From: Desulfuromonadales bacterium
GTDB lineage: Bacteria; Desulfobacterota; Desulfuromonadia; Desulfuromonadales; BM103
Length of the DNA stretch: 16,333 bases
Direction: 5' to 3'
NCBI GenBank assembly: GCA_030640215.1
Contig: DAOWJU010000314.1
Location: 1 to 16,333, forward strand
Each line of letters starts with the position of its first letter. Positions within the stretch are counted from its first letter, which is position 1. The position numbers and the translations under genes were made by a program. Positions 7,404 through 14,370 of this stretch are shown here, in pieces. Below the pieces are notes generated by a model, which did not search any database, had not been told where the DNA came from, and saw nothing but the letters and a program-made list of their open reading frames with translations.

Positions 7404-9134
7404 TCAACCTGCCCCAGGTTTTGAATCAACAACCTCGACATTGATGTTGGCAATTCCTGCCGGCAGGTTGCGGAAGACGATGGTGAAGGGTATCTCTGCT
7501 CCTGCGGCGATATTCATATTGGAAAGGCCTTCGCCAAACTGGTTGTTCATCGCTTCTTCAATGGCTGTGAATGACATGGATTGCAATGCTGCATCATCGA
7601 GCTTGTTGCCGCAGAATACGGTTTGTTGCAGAAGGGGCTCGCCTTTGTCGTTGAGCAGAACGCCTTTTACGGTGATCGCCGAACGAGTTTTCGGGTGATT
7701 GTTGACGGCAGCACCCTGAATGACCAGCATCTGGCCTGCCTTGCCGTCCACATAAGAACTGCCGTTGATATTGATGCCGATACGGTCTCCCGGCGAACTG
7801 ACAGATGCTTCTCCGATGTACTCCTGTAAAAACGGCAAATATTTGGCAACCGTATTCAGGTTGAGGGTCCCCTCCTGCATGAATAGGAAACCCGCTGCTC
7901 CACCGAGGATGACCAGCAAAAGCACGAGCAGTACCAAAATGCGTGACAGAGAGCTTTTCTTTGTTGGCGGTGGCACCGGAAGCGGTTCTTCGTCATCATA
8001 ATCGCGCGCTGGTGGAGGGTCATTCTGCTGGCTTTGGCTGAAGGGCTCGGGCTCCTCTTTCTGCGCCATAGAAGCCTTGGAAAAATCATCGTCGCTTTGA
8101 AACGCCGGTGATTCGCCTTCATCACTTTCGCTGGCAAAATCTATTTCACCGAACTGCAAGCCTCCAGCATCTGCACTGGAAGCAGAACTTTCGGCCGGGG
8201 AGTCATCGCTGTCAAACTTTGGTTCTTCAAAGTCAAAGGAAGTGTCATCGCCAGAAGATTCATCGCCCCACTCAGAAGTCGAATTATCACTTTCGTCATC
8301 AAAAGAGAATTCTCCCGGCTCGCTGTGCTCCTCACTCTCGGCAGGTGCAGTGTCCTCCTCAGTATCATCAAAGTTGAAGGCCGTATCATCTCCCTCGTCA
8401 TCGAAAGAGAACTCACCAGGGGCATCCTGCTCCTTTACTTCTTCTTCGTCACTGTCAAAAGAGAATTCAGCGGGTTCTGTTGATTCCTCTGTCGAATCAT
8501 CTGACGAAAAGTCTATTTCAGTACTTTCCGCACTCTCCGACTCTGATGCAGGCTCTTCACCAAAATCAAAATCACCAGGCTCGCCAGGCTCTTCAGTTTC
8601 TTCAAAAGCAGCTCCGAAGTCCGTTGGCTTTTCGTCAGCGGAATCTTCTTGTGACTCCTCATCTATAGCGAAGTCTGAATCTGTGTCAGTGTCGTCTTTA
8701 GTTGGCTGGCTGGTGTCAGCAAAGGTGAACTCATCGGCAAGCTCCTCTCCCGATCCGGCACTGCTGTCCATTTCCGATTCAAGTGAGCTGAAATCAAGAC
8801 CACTGCCTTCTGGCTGCTCGGTCGCTTCCGGGGCACTGGTCGGTTCCTGGATAGGCAGGGCCGGTTCCTGGGTCGGTGTGGTCGGTTCTGCTGGCTCAGG
8901 AGCATCAGATTGGAGGCTCTCCGAAGGTGGTGTTGCTTCGGAGGGAACATCCTCGTTGACTTTCTCCATATTGAAAGAGCCAAAATCGACAGCTTCTTCA
9001 ACGGGTTCCGGTTCTGGCGGAGTTACGGTGAAGACCACCTTGCACTTGGAACAGCGTACTTTAGTCCCGCCAGGCTTGACCTTCTCATCGGCTAAACGGA
9101 AACGAGTTTGACATGCTTCACACTGAACGATCAT
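7404..9134 (-). CDS. Zinc-ribbon / acidic-repeat / DUF3426 single-pass membrane protein
   Basis: The 576-residue protein begins with an MJ0042-type zinc ribbon (Cys5, Cys8, Cys28, Cys31, with FRLADEKVKPGGTKVRC between them). Residues about 40-390 are a low-complexity acidic region rich in Glu, Asp, Ser and Pro that repeats an F-x-F-D/E-D/E motif. One membrane segment follows at about 396-418 after basic residues (TKKSSLSR), and then a DUF3426-type globular domain (about 440-572). With one membrane pass and a basic stretch on its N-terminal side, the zinc ribbon and acidic region are probably cytoplasmic and DUF3426 periplasmic. Proteins with this layout are common in deltaproteobacteria, but the function is not established to my knowledge. 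The ATG at 9134 follows GGGAG. It lies 23 bases after hpt on the same strand, so they are probably co-transcribed. Confidence 0.9.
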   Translation of the reverse strand: MIVQCEACQTRFRLADEKVKPGGTKVRCSKCKVVFTVTPPEPEPVEEAVDFGSFNMEKVNEDVPSEATPPSESLQSDAPEPAEPTTPTQEPALPIQEPTSAPEATEQPEGSGLDFSSLESEMDSSAGSGEELADEFTFADTSQPTKDDTDTDSDFAIDEESQEDSADEKPTDFGAAFEETEEPGEPGDFDFGEEPASESESAESTEIDFSSDDSTEESTEPAEFSFDSDEEEVKEQDAPGEFSFDDEGDDTAFNFDDTEEDTAPAESEEHSEPGEFSFDDESDNSTSEWGDESSGDDTSFDFEEPKFDSDDSPAESSASSADAGGLQFGEIDFASESDEGESPAFQSDDDFSKASMAQKEEPEPFSQSQQNDPPPARDYDDEEPLPVPPPTKKSSLSRILVLLVLLLVILGGAAGFLFMQEGTLNLNTVAKYLPFLQEYIGEASVSSPGDRIGININGSSYVDGKAGQMLVIQGAAVNNHPKTRSAITVKGVLLNDKGEPLLQQTVFCGNKLDDAALQSMSFTAIEEAMNNQFGEGLSNMNIAAGAEIPFTIVFRNLPAGIANINVEVVDSKPGAG

Positions 9135-9157
9135 TCAGTTTCTCCCTCACTATTGGT

Positions 9158-9706
9158 TCAGACGCCCTCAACGACACGGATGTCGGGCAAATCGCGATAT
9201 CTTTCGTCAAGGTCCAGTCCATAACCGACGATGAATCCATCGTCCATGGAAAACCCGATGTAGTCTACCGATACGTTGGTGATGCGCTGGGATTGTTTGT
9301 CAATCAAGGTGCAGATTTTCAAGCTGGCAGGTTGCCGGTTCAGTAACATGGTGCGGAGTGATTCCAGAGTCAGACCACTGTCAACGATGTCTTCGACGAC
9401 CAAAACATCTTTACCTTTTATCGACATCTCCAGATCTTTACGGACTTCAATGATGCCAGAGGACTGGGTCGCAGAACCATAGCTGGCCAGTCGCACAAAA
9501 TCAATGACAGTCGGAGTTTTAACTGCTCGAATCAGGTCGGCTACAAAGAGAAAAGAGCCTTTGAGGACGGCTACCATTAAAATTTCCCGGCCGTGATAGT
9601 CCTTGTCAATTTGCTCGGCGAGATCTTTAACCCTTGTCGCGATCTCTTCGGCAGAGAAAAGTGGCTCTGAGGATAACTTTACATTGGGAGTGTTTGCAGT
9701 GGTCAT
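9158..9706 (-). CDS. hpt: Hypoxanthine phosphoribosyltransferase
   Basis: The 182-residue cytoplasmic enzyme belongs to the type I phosphoribosyltransferases and salvages hypoxanthine or guanine with PRPP to IMP or GMP. The diagnostic PRPP-binding loop is VLVVEDIVDSGLTL (101-114); the LKG turn that contacts pyrophosphate is at 48-50; the purine-recognition segment VDYIGFSMDDGFIVGYGLD spans about 147-165, followed by YRDLP. Length is normal for the family. The ATG at 9706 is the only credible start: no other ATG, GTG or TTG lies in frame before the conserved core. It lacks a recognisable Shine-Dalgarno sequence, and the promoter predicted just upstream would leave a leader of only about five bases. 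It heads a probable two-gene operon with the DUF3426 protein. Confidence 0.95.
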   Translation of the reverse strand: MTTANTPNVKLSSEPLFSAEEIATRVKDLAEQIDKDYHGREILMVAVLKGSFLFVADLIRAVKTPTVIDFVRLASYGSATQSSGIIEVRKDLEMSIKGKDVLVVEDIVDSGLTLESLRTMLLNRQPASLKICTLIDKQSQRITNVSVDYIGFSMDDGFIVGYGLDLDERYRDLPDIRVVEGV

Positions 9707-9717
9707 AATGCGGCTAT

Positions 9718-9746
9718 TCTATAGCAAAGCGACCGATTTATGTCAA
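9718..9746 (-). promoter_or_regulatory. Sigma-70 type promoter of hpt
   Basis: On the minus strand a perfect TTGACA (9746-9741) is followed after 17 bases by TATAGA (9723-9718). Transcription would begin near 9711, about five bases before the hpt ATG, which implies a nearly leaderless mRNA. Confidence 0.7.
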
Positions 9747-9791
9747 TTTTTTCGCGGTATGAAGTTCCTTGCCTGGCACAGTGAAATCCTA

Positions 9792-9800
9792 TGCTATAAT
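9792..9800 (+). promoter_or_regulatory. Extended -10 promoter of the DUF1573 gene
   Basis: TGCTATAAT is a perfect extended -10 element. The best -35 candidates (TTGCCT at 9769-9774, TGGCAC at 9774-9779) are badly spaced, which an extended -10 can tolerate. The predicted leader is about 40 bases. It is divergent from the hpt promoter. Confidence 0.6.
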
Positions 9801-9847
9801 CCGCTGCATAATAAGGCCCATTACTGGATCACATCAGGAGAAACCCG

Positions 9848-10552
9848 ATGCGCATTACTCTCTGCTTTGTCACTCTCATACTTGCCTCTTTGTCTGCTTC
9901 CATCGCTTTTGCTGCCCCAGATTTGCAAGTTAGTGAGTCGAAATTTGATTTTGGGGAAATTTTTCAGGGCGAAAAAGTCCGCCACGTTTTTGAGTTTATC
10001 AACGAAGGTGACGAAACCCTGAAAATTGAAAGAGTTCGCAGTTCCTGTGGCTGTACTGCAGTTCTGGTCTCAGAGAAAAGCATCCCACCGGGTGGTAAGG
10101 GGGAGCTGCAGGCTAACTTTGACAGTGCCCGCTTCCGAAATACGGTGTCCAAAACAATCTACCTCTACAGCAACGACCCGGTACGTCCAGTCATGAAGTT
10201 CTACATCAAGGGCAAAGTTCTTGAAACCGTCGCTGTTAAGCCTGCCCAGATCAATTTCGGCAAGGTTGATGCTGAGGAACCAGTGACATCAACTGTCGTG
10301 CTACGCAACCAGGGCGAGAAGCCGTTGACGCTTGGTAAACCATATTCCACTGCCGCCGAGCTGGTGGTGAAAATGCCGGAAGCGTCCTTTGGCCCTGAAG
10401 AGTCTTTTGACAGTGGCGATGAAGTGAACCTTGAATTACAACTGACTCCCAAGCCTGGCCAGGTTCGTTTCAGTGGTTATATTCTGGTGCCAGTTGAGGG
10501 CCTGCCTAAGAAAGAGTTGCGCATACCTGTTTACGCTACGATCAAAAAGTGA
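9848..10552 (+). CDS. Exported DUF1573 domain protein
   Basis: The 234-residue product starts with a clear Sec signal peptide (hydrophobic core about residues 5-20, likely cleavage after AFA at 22). The first domain (about 25-120) has the DUF1573 signature: FDFGEIFQGEKVRHVFEF, then a SSCGCTA motif with paired cysteines, IPPGGKGEL, and YSNDPVRP. A second, related Ig-like half (about 125-230) repeats the pattern with INFGKVDAEEPV and lacks the CGC. DUF1573 domains are beta-sandwich relatives of ASPM/HYDIN-type Ig folds and are thought to bind partners in the periplasm; the specific role is unknown. An AGGAG ribosome binding site precedes the ATG at normal distance. It lies upstream of the respiratory operon, but that operon has its own promoter. 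Confidence 0.88.
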   Translation: MRITLCFVTLILASLSASIAFAAPDLQVSESKFDFGEIFQGEKVRHVFEFINEGDETLKIERVRSSCGCTAVLVSEKSIPPGGKGELQANFDSARFRNTVSKTIYLYSNDPVRPVMKFYIKGKVLETVAVKPAQINFGKVDAEEPVTSTVVLRNQGEKPLTLGKPYSTAAELVVKMPEASFGPEESFDSGDEVNLELQLTPKPGQVRFSGYILVPVEGLPKKELRIPVYATIKK

Positions 10553-10653
10553 TGGTGCAGAGCGGCTTGATTGATGCGGCTTGTTCCTTGTCGCATCTTG
10601 CCCGTTAATATTAAGCAATGATGCTACAAGTGCATATTCTTTCTTCACTATGG

Positions 10654-10681
10654 TTGAAAGTGCTCAATGTTGTTCTATAAT
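10654..10681 (+). promoter_or_regulatory. Promoter of the Rieske/cytochrome b/cytochrome c operon
   Basis: TTGAAA (10654-10659) and a perfect TATAAT (10676-10681) are spaced by 16 bases. The start would be near 10688, giving a leader of about 60 bases that contains a small CCCGA-TTTT-TCGGG hairpin (10702-10715) and an AAGGAG ribosome binding site. Confidence 0.65.
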
Positions 10682-10749
10682 TAATCCGGTTTTGTGCTCT
10701 TCCCGATTTTTCGGGTTACCCCCTTTTTACATCTTTTCAAGGAGTTTGC

Positions 10750-11181
10750 ATGTCAACTCATGTTACGCCACCACAACGACGAAAATTTCTCTTCACTATG
10801 CTTGGTGGCATCGGTGCTTTGATCGGTGCCGCGTCGGCCTGGCCGGTTTTTCGTTTTCTCGCACCCAGTGATGCTGACAGCGGCAGCGATCAGGTTCTTG
10901 TGCCACGTGGTGATGTGGTCGCGGGAAAAGCACATTTTTTCCAGTACCGGGGCAAGCCAGCTGTTATCATGCAGCCTTCGCCCGGTAGCTTCATTGCGCT
11001 TTCAGCAGTCTGTACCCACCTTGGTTGTGTTATCGCCTGGCAGGAACAGGCTGGTGAGTTCCTTTGTCCCTGTCATGGTGGCCGGTTCTCGGCTGATGGT
11101 CAGGTGCTTGGCGGCCCGCCGCCCAAACCTCTTGAATCTCTTGTCGTGCAGATTGATGGCGACCAACTCAAGATAGGATAG
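10750..11181 (+). CDS. Rieske [2Fe-2S] protein of a bc-type quinol oxidoreductase
   Basis: This 143-residue protein carries both Rieske cluster boxes: CTHLGC (Cys88, His90, Cys93) and CPCHGG (Cys106, Cys108, His109), followed by the GGPPPKPL loop. The four cluster ligands are Cys88, His90, Cys106 and His109; Cys93 and Cys108 form the usual disulfide. The N-terminus has a twin-arginine motif (QRRKFLF, 9-15) and one hydrophobic segment (about 14-37) that is probably kept as a membrane anchor, as in other Tat-exported Rieske proteins. It transfers an electron from quinol at the Qo site of cytochrome b to the c-type cytochrome. It is the first gene of a three-gene operon; the cytochrome b gene begins eight bases later. 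At 143 residues it is shorter than mitochondrial-type Rieske proteins and closer to b6f or bacterial short forms. Confidence 0.94.
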   Translation: MSTHVTPPQRRKFLFTMLGGIGALIGAASAWPVFRFLAPSDADSGSDQVLVPRGDVVAGKAHFFQYRGKPAVIMQPSPGSFIALSAVCTHLGCVIAWQEQAGEFLCPCHGGRFSADGQVLGGPPPKPLESLVVQIDGDQLKIG

Positions 11182-11189
11182 GGGCCCTT

Positions 11190-12305
11190 ATGCAACCAAT
11201 AAAAATACAACCGATAAAAATGCTGGTCGATTTCATTGACCTTCGCCTGGGGGTAAAGGATCTTTACACCAAGGAATTGAACGGCTATCTGCTGCCAAAG
11301 AATGTCAACGCCTGGTATACCCTCGGCGCTGTGCTTGTGGTGCTTTTCAAATTACAAATTATTACCGGTATCCTGTTGCTCATGTTTTATGTGCCTGACG
11401 CCGAAAAAGCTTTTGCCAGCGTTCAGTACATTGTTAACGAGGTGCCTTTTGGCTGGTTGTTCCGCATGCTCCACGCCATCGGCGCCAATGTGATTGTGAT
11501 TGCCCTGTTGCTGCATATGCTCTCGGTGCTGTTCATGGGCAGCTACAAGGGCCGCCGAGAATTTACCTGGCTGTCGGGGTTTATCATCTTCAACCTGACC
11601 ATGGGGCTCTGTCTGACCGGTTACCTGCTGCCCTGGAGCCAGCTCTCTTTCTGGGCGACCACCGTGGCTACGGATGCCGCCGGAGCAATCCCGGTGGTTG
11701 GCGATTACCTGGTGGAATTCCTGCGCGGCGGCCCAACTGTCGGCAATCAGACCCTCGGCCGTTTCTTCGCTCTGCATGTTGTCGGCATGCCGCTGGTCCT
11801 GCTCGGCCTGATCGGTGTGCATCTCTTCTGCGTGAAGCGACGTGGCATCTCATCGCCACCCTTCGGCCCTGATTATTCTGGCAATGAGGATTTGCCATTC
11901 TTTGAGCATGAGAAGCATCCGGGAGGTATTCCATTCTTCCCGAACTATTTTGTCAAAGACGCAGCGGTGATCTGCTTCTTCATGGCTTTTTTGCTCGCGA
12001 TCATTTTCTATGCACCCGGTCTGTTCTTCCCCGAGTCTGCTTTCCAACCGGCAGACCCGTTTTTAACGCCACCACACATCAAGCCGGAATGGTACTTCCT
12101 CTGGGCCTATCAGACGCTGAAAATTTTCCCCAGCGAGATTGTCGGGCTGGGCGTGCAAGGGGTGTTCATGACCTTTTTGGCCTTGCTGCCCTTTATCGAT
12201 CGTGGCCCCGAACGACGTCCGGGTAAAAGGCCGCTGTTTGTCACTTGCTACGTACTTGGAATTCTTCTCTTTGTGGCTATTTCCGTCTGGGGGCATTACT
12301 CATGA
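11190..12305 (+). CDS. Cytochrome b subunit (full length, b6-like haem spacing)
   Basis: The 371-residue integral membrane protein combines the N-terminal four-helix haem domain and the C-terminal part that is a separate subunit IV in b6f complexes. Haem ligands are His95/His109 (13 residues between) and His196/His211 (14 residues between). The extra residue in the second pair is the b6 pattern; mitochondrial-type bc1 has 13 in both. The Qo-site PEWY motif is at 299-302. GSYKGRREFTWLSG and GYLLPWSQLSFWA are family-typical loops. It oxidises menaquinol at the periplasmic side and recycles electrons through two b haems. The ATG at 11190 is preceded by AGGGG; the next in-frame ATG (11220) has no ribosome binding site. 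The first ten residues contain a tandem repeat (QPIKI QPIKM). The stop overlaps the start of the cytochrome c gene in ATGA, a sign of translational coupling. Confidence 0.95.
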   Translation: MQPIKIQPIKMLVDFIDLRLGVKDLYTKELNGYLLPKNVNAWYTLGAVLVVLFKLQIITGILLLMFYVPDAEKAFASVQYIVNEVPFGWLFRMLHAIGANVIVIALLLHMLSVLFMGSYKGRREFTWLSGFIIFNLTMGLCLTGYLLPWSQLSFWATTVATDAAGAIPVVGDYLVEFLRGGPTVGNQTLGRFFALHVVGMPLVLLGLIGVHLFCVKRRGISSPPFGPDYSGNEDLPFFEHEKHPGGIPFFPNYFVKDAAVICFFMAFLLAIIFYAPGLFFPESAFQPADPFLTPPHIKPEWYFLWAYQTLKIFPSEIVGLGVQGVFMTFLALLPFIDRGPERRPGKRPLFVTCYVLGILLFVAISVWGHYS

Positions 12306-13114
12306 GTCGCGTAGTTATCTGGTCGTTTCTTCTCGCATGCTTCGTTGGTCTGTCGCCGACTTCAGTCGCGTTTGCTGCGGATACCGTCTGTATTGAATGT
12401 CATGGTGGTCAGCCCGGCCCACTCGGAGCACCGATCGCAGAATGGCGCACAAGCGTTCATGCTCAAAACGGTATCTCCTGTCATGATTGTCATGGGGGCG
12501 ATCCCACTGATTTTGCTTCAGCAATGGAGCCTGAGCAGGGCTTCCTCGGGGCTCCTGACTATAGTGACGTTCCTGCTTTCTGTGGTCGTTGTCATGTCGG
12601 TGTCGCAGAAGCGTATCAGTCTGGAGCCCATGGCCAGGCGATTGAGAGTGGTGGCGCGCAATGTGTGGTTTGTCATGGCAACCATGCTATTCAGAAGCCA
12701 GGTCTGGAGCTGATCAACGAGGAAAATTGCTCACAATGCCACAGCTACGACCGGGCCGCCCTGATTCGGCTGTCCCTGGTTGAGACGGACACAATGGTTG
12801 CGAAAGTTGGCGAAGACCTTGAGCGGTTGTACCGTCTGGGTTTTGCTGTTGACGAAATGCAGGGTACCCTCTTTAACCAACGTAACCTTTTTCACCGGAT
12901 TTTCCATGGTGTCGATGTGGAACGCGTTCGTCAGGAGACCGCTGCTGTGCAAGCGGAGGTTGGCAAGATCAGCAATGAAGTGGCTGAGATTGATGCTACC
13001 GTGGGGCAGCGGAAACTCTGGGGAAGTGTCGTAATAGGTCTTTTTGTACTGGCTGGCGTGATCTTTATGCTGGTAAGAAAAGCCTATGAGGAAGAGGAGA
13101 AGGGGGGGGGCTGA
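12302..13114 (+). CDS. Membrane-anchored pentahaem cytochrome c of the bc-type complex
   Basis: From the ATG at 12302 (overlapping the cytochrome b stop as ATGA) the product has 270 residues. A signal peptide covers about 1-25 (AFA-AD). Five CxxCH haem sites are visible: CIECH (30-34), CHDCH (60-64), CGRCH (94-98), CVVCH (121-125) and CSQCH (143-147). A helical, charged stretch (about 150-238) leads to one C-terminal membrane helix (240-258), leaving the haem domain in the periplasm. It takes the place of cytochrome c1 as electron acceptor from the Rieske protein and would pass electrons to periplasmic cytochromes. Such multihaem replacements occur in metal-reducing deltaproteobacteria. The 3' end contains a run of nine G residues (13102-13110); a slip there would only change the last few residues. 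A strong terminator follows. Confidence 0.92.
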   Translation: MSRVVIWSFLLACFVGLSPTSVAFAADTVCIECHGGQPGPLGAPIAEWRTSVHAQNGISCHDCHGGDPTDFASAMEPEQGFLGAPDYSDVPAFCGRCHVGVAEAYQSGAHGQAIESGGAQCVVCHGNHAIQKPGLELINEENCSQCHSYDRAALIRLSLVETDTMVAKVGEDLERLYRLGFAVDEMQGTLFNQRNLFHRIFHGVDVERVRQETAAVQAEVGKISNEVAEIDATVGQRKLWGSVVIGLFVLAGVIFMLVRKAYEEEEKGGG

Positions 13115-13136
13115 CCGGCACTAATCTTTAAATTTA

Positions 13137-13187
13137 AAAAACGTCAGGGGCACTGCATTGTTGATTTGCAGTGCCCCTGACGTTTTT
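13137..13187. terminator. Bidirectional terminator after the cytochrome operon
   Basis: Perfect 21-base arms (13137-13157 and 13167-13187) flank a nine-base loop. The core is a GC-rich CGTCAGGGGCACTGCA stem, and the arms begin with A5 and end with T5, so it works in both directions for the convergent genes on either side. Confidence 0.92.
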
Positions 13188-13210
13188 AGCGCTGTCGATT
13201 GTCAAAATAA

Positions 13211-14131
13211 TCAGCGGGAGAAATTGTTGCTGAGATCGTAATATGCCCGTTTGAGGTTCAGTTTGATCAGCTGATCATAGCCGTCCATATCATGGTACCT
13301 GGGGAGATCGAAGCTGCTCAGAGTCTGCTCAAGAGTGTCACCACGTTCAATGTGCTGTAAAACAGCGGTCAGAAACTCGCGGAAGAATTGTCCGAACTCG
13401 TAAACTTCTTCTGGACCGCTGACCGGACCGTAGCCGGGAACAATCTGTTTGGCACCCATCTGTTCCAGAAAGTCCAGTGCCAGCAGCCAGTCGGTCATGT
13501 AGCCGCTGCCCATGTAGCCGACGCTGTTGACGTACAGCAAGTCGCTGGCAAAGACTACCTCGGCTTCAGGGATAAAAACGATGAGGTCGCCGTTGGTGTG
13601 ACCCTTGCCGATATTGGTCAAAACGACCGAGACACCACCAGGCTTGAGTGTCAGTCCTTCATTGAAAAAGATCGTTGAATATTCTGTTTTGCGGATTTCG
13701 GAATCAAGGTTTTTCCATGTTTGCCAACTCATCAGGACATCTTGACCGGGCGGGAAATCGAAATCGACGTAGGTATAACCGGTGTGATGGTGAGCGAGTA
13801 TGAAATAGCGTACCGGTTTTCTGGTTCTGGCGGCGATGGCCTTGTACAGGTCATCAATGACCTGTTTGCTCATATGTGCACCTACGGCGACAACGTAGTC
13901 CCGACCAATCACAAAAAGTGCGTTGGTGGTCGCTTGACCGCCACTCTTGGCAATGGCAGCAAACACGCTGGCAGCCAGAGGCTCAATCAGGAAACTTTCC
14001 TGAACAGATACTACGGCGACCGCTGGCCCAGCAGGGGCTTCACCTTTGATCGACTCGGCAGAAAGAGCAGCGGTCGTTGTGCTGTATGATATGATTACAA
14101 TGGTTAGAAAAATGCGCCACATGAGAGACAT
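13211..14131 (-). CDS. Exported metallo-beta-lactamase-fold protein with altered second zinc site
   Basis: The 306-residue protein has an N-terminal signal-like segment (about 5-24) followed by a metallo-beta-lactamase fold. The usual HxHxDH motif reads HHHTGY (114-119): the first two metal histidines (114, 116) remain, but the Asp and His that bind the second metal are Gly118 and Tyr119. GHTNGD (177-182) supplies the third site-1 histidine (178), Asp197 in FASDLLY matches the bridging aspartate, and the last ligand, normally PGHG, is PGYG (Tyr234). So site 1 appears intact and all three site-2-specific ligands are replaced. The family is mostly hydrolytic; this member may bind one metal, have other chemistry, or be a binding protein. 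A C-terminal helical region follows. No clear ribosome binding site precedes ATG 14131; another ATG lies three codons later. It is likely periplasmic. Confidence 0.88.
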   Translation of the reverse strand: MSLMWRIFLTIVIISYSTTTAALSAESIKGEAPAGPAVAVVSVQESFLIEPLAASVFAAIAKSGGQATTNALFVIGRDYVVAVGAHMSKQVIDDLYKAIAARTRKPVRYFILAHHHTGYTYVDFDFPPGQDVLMSWQTWKNLDSEIRKTEYSTIFFNEGLTLKPGGVSVVLTNIGKGHTNGDLIVFIPEAEVVFASDLLYVNSVGYMGSGYMTDWLLALDFLEQMGAKQIVPGYGPVSGPEEVYEFGQFFREFLTAVLQHIERGDTLEQTLSSFDLPRYHDMDGYDQLIKLNLKRAYYDLSNNFSR

Positions 14132-14184
14132 GATAGCAGGGAGTTGGCAGGCACGGCAACTGTCTTGATGCCCTTTGATTACGG

Positions 14185-14213
14185 TTGCAAAAGCCCCTGA
14201 ATTGGGTTATAAA
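14185..14213 (+). promoter_or_regulatory. Promoter of tRNA-Arg
   Basis: TTGCAA (14185-14190) and TATAAA (14208-14213) are spaced by 17 bases, and the tRNA begins 11 bases after the -10, which suits a short-leader tRNA transcript. Confidence 0.7.
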
Positions 14214-14224
14214 CCTTTCCCTGT

Positions 14225-14301
<77 letters not shown>

Positions 14302-14309
14302 CTAAAAAC

Positions 14310-14343
14310 AAAAGGTTTAGCAGTTTCCTGCTAAACCTTTTTT
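14310..14343. terminator. Terminator between tRNA-Arg and the integrase
   Basis: Perfect 14-base arms (AAAAGGTTTAGCAG at 14310-14323 and its complement at 14328-14341) with a TTTC loop end in a T-run on the plus strand. A T-rich run also follows on the minus strand, so it may end both tRNA and integrase transcripts. Confidence 0.85.
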
Positions 14344-14370
14344 GTATTCAGTGACTGGAAAGTGACTATA

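Noticed and set aside
8242..9111. A 289-codon serine-rich plus-strand frame opposite the DUF3426 gene
   Set aside because: It is the antisense of GAA/GAT/TCx codons in the acidic linker, which yields Ser/Phe runs. The minus frame has a zinc ribbon, a membrane segment and DUF3426.
10702..10715. CCCGA-TTTT-TCGGG hairpin in the leader of the cytochrome operon as a terminator or riboswitch
   Set aside because: The stem is only five base pairs and no conserved aptamer features are visible. I leave it as a leader hairpin.
13388..14089. Two plus-strand frames opposite the MBL-fold gene
   Set aside because: Shadows of the conserved minus frame, with no ribosome binding site or domain.
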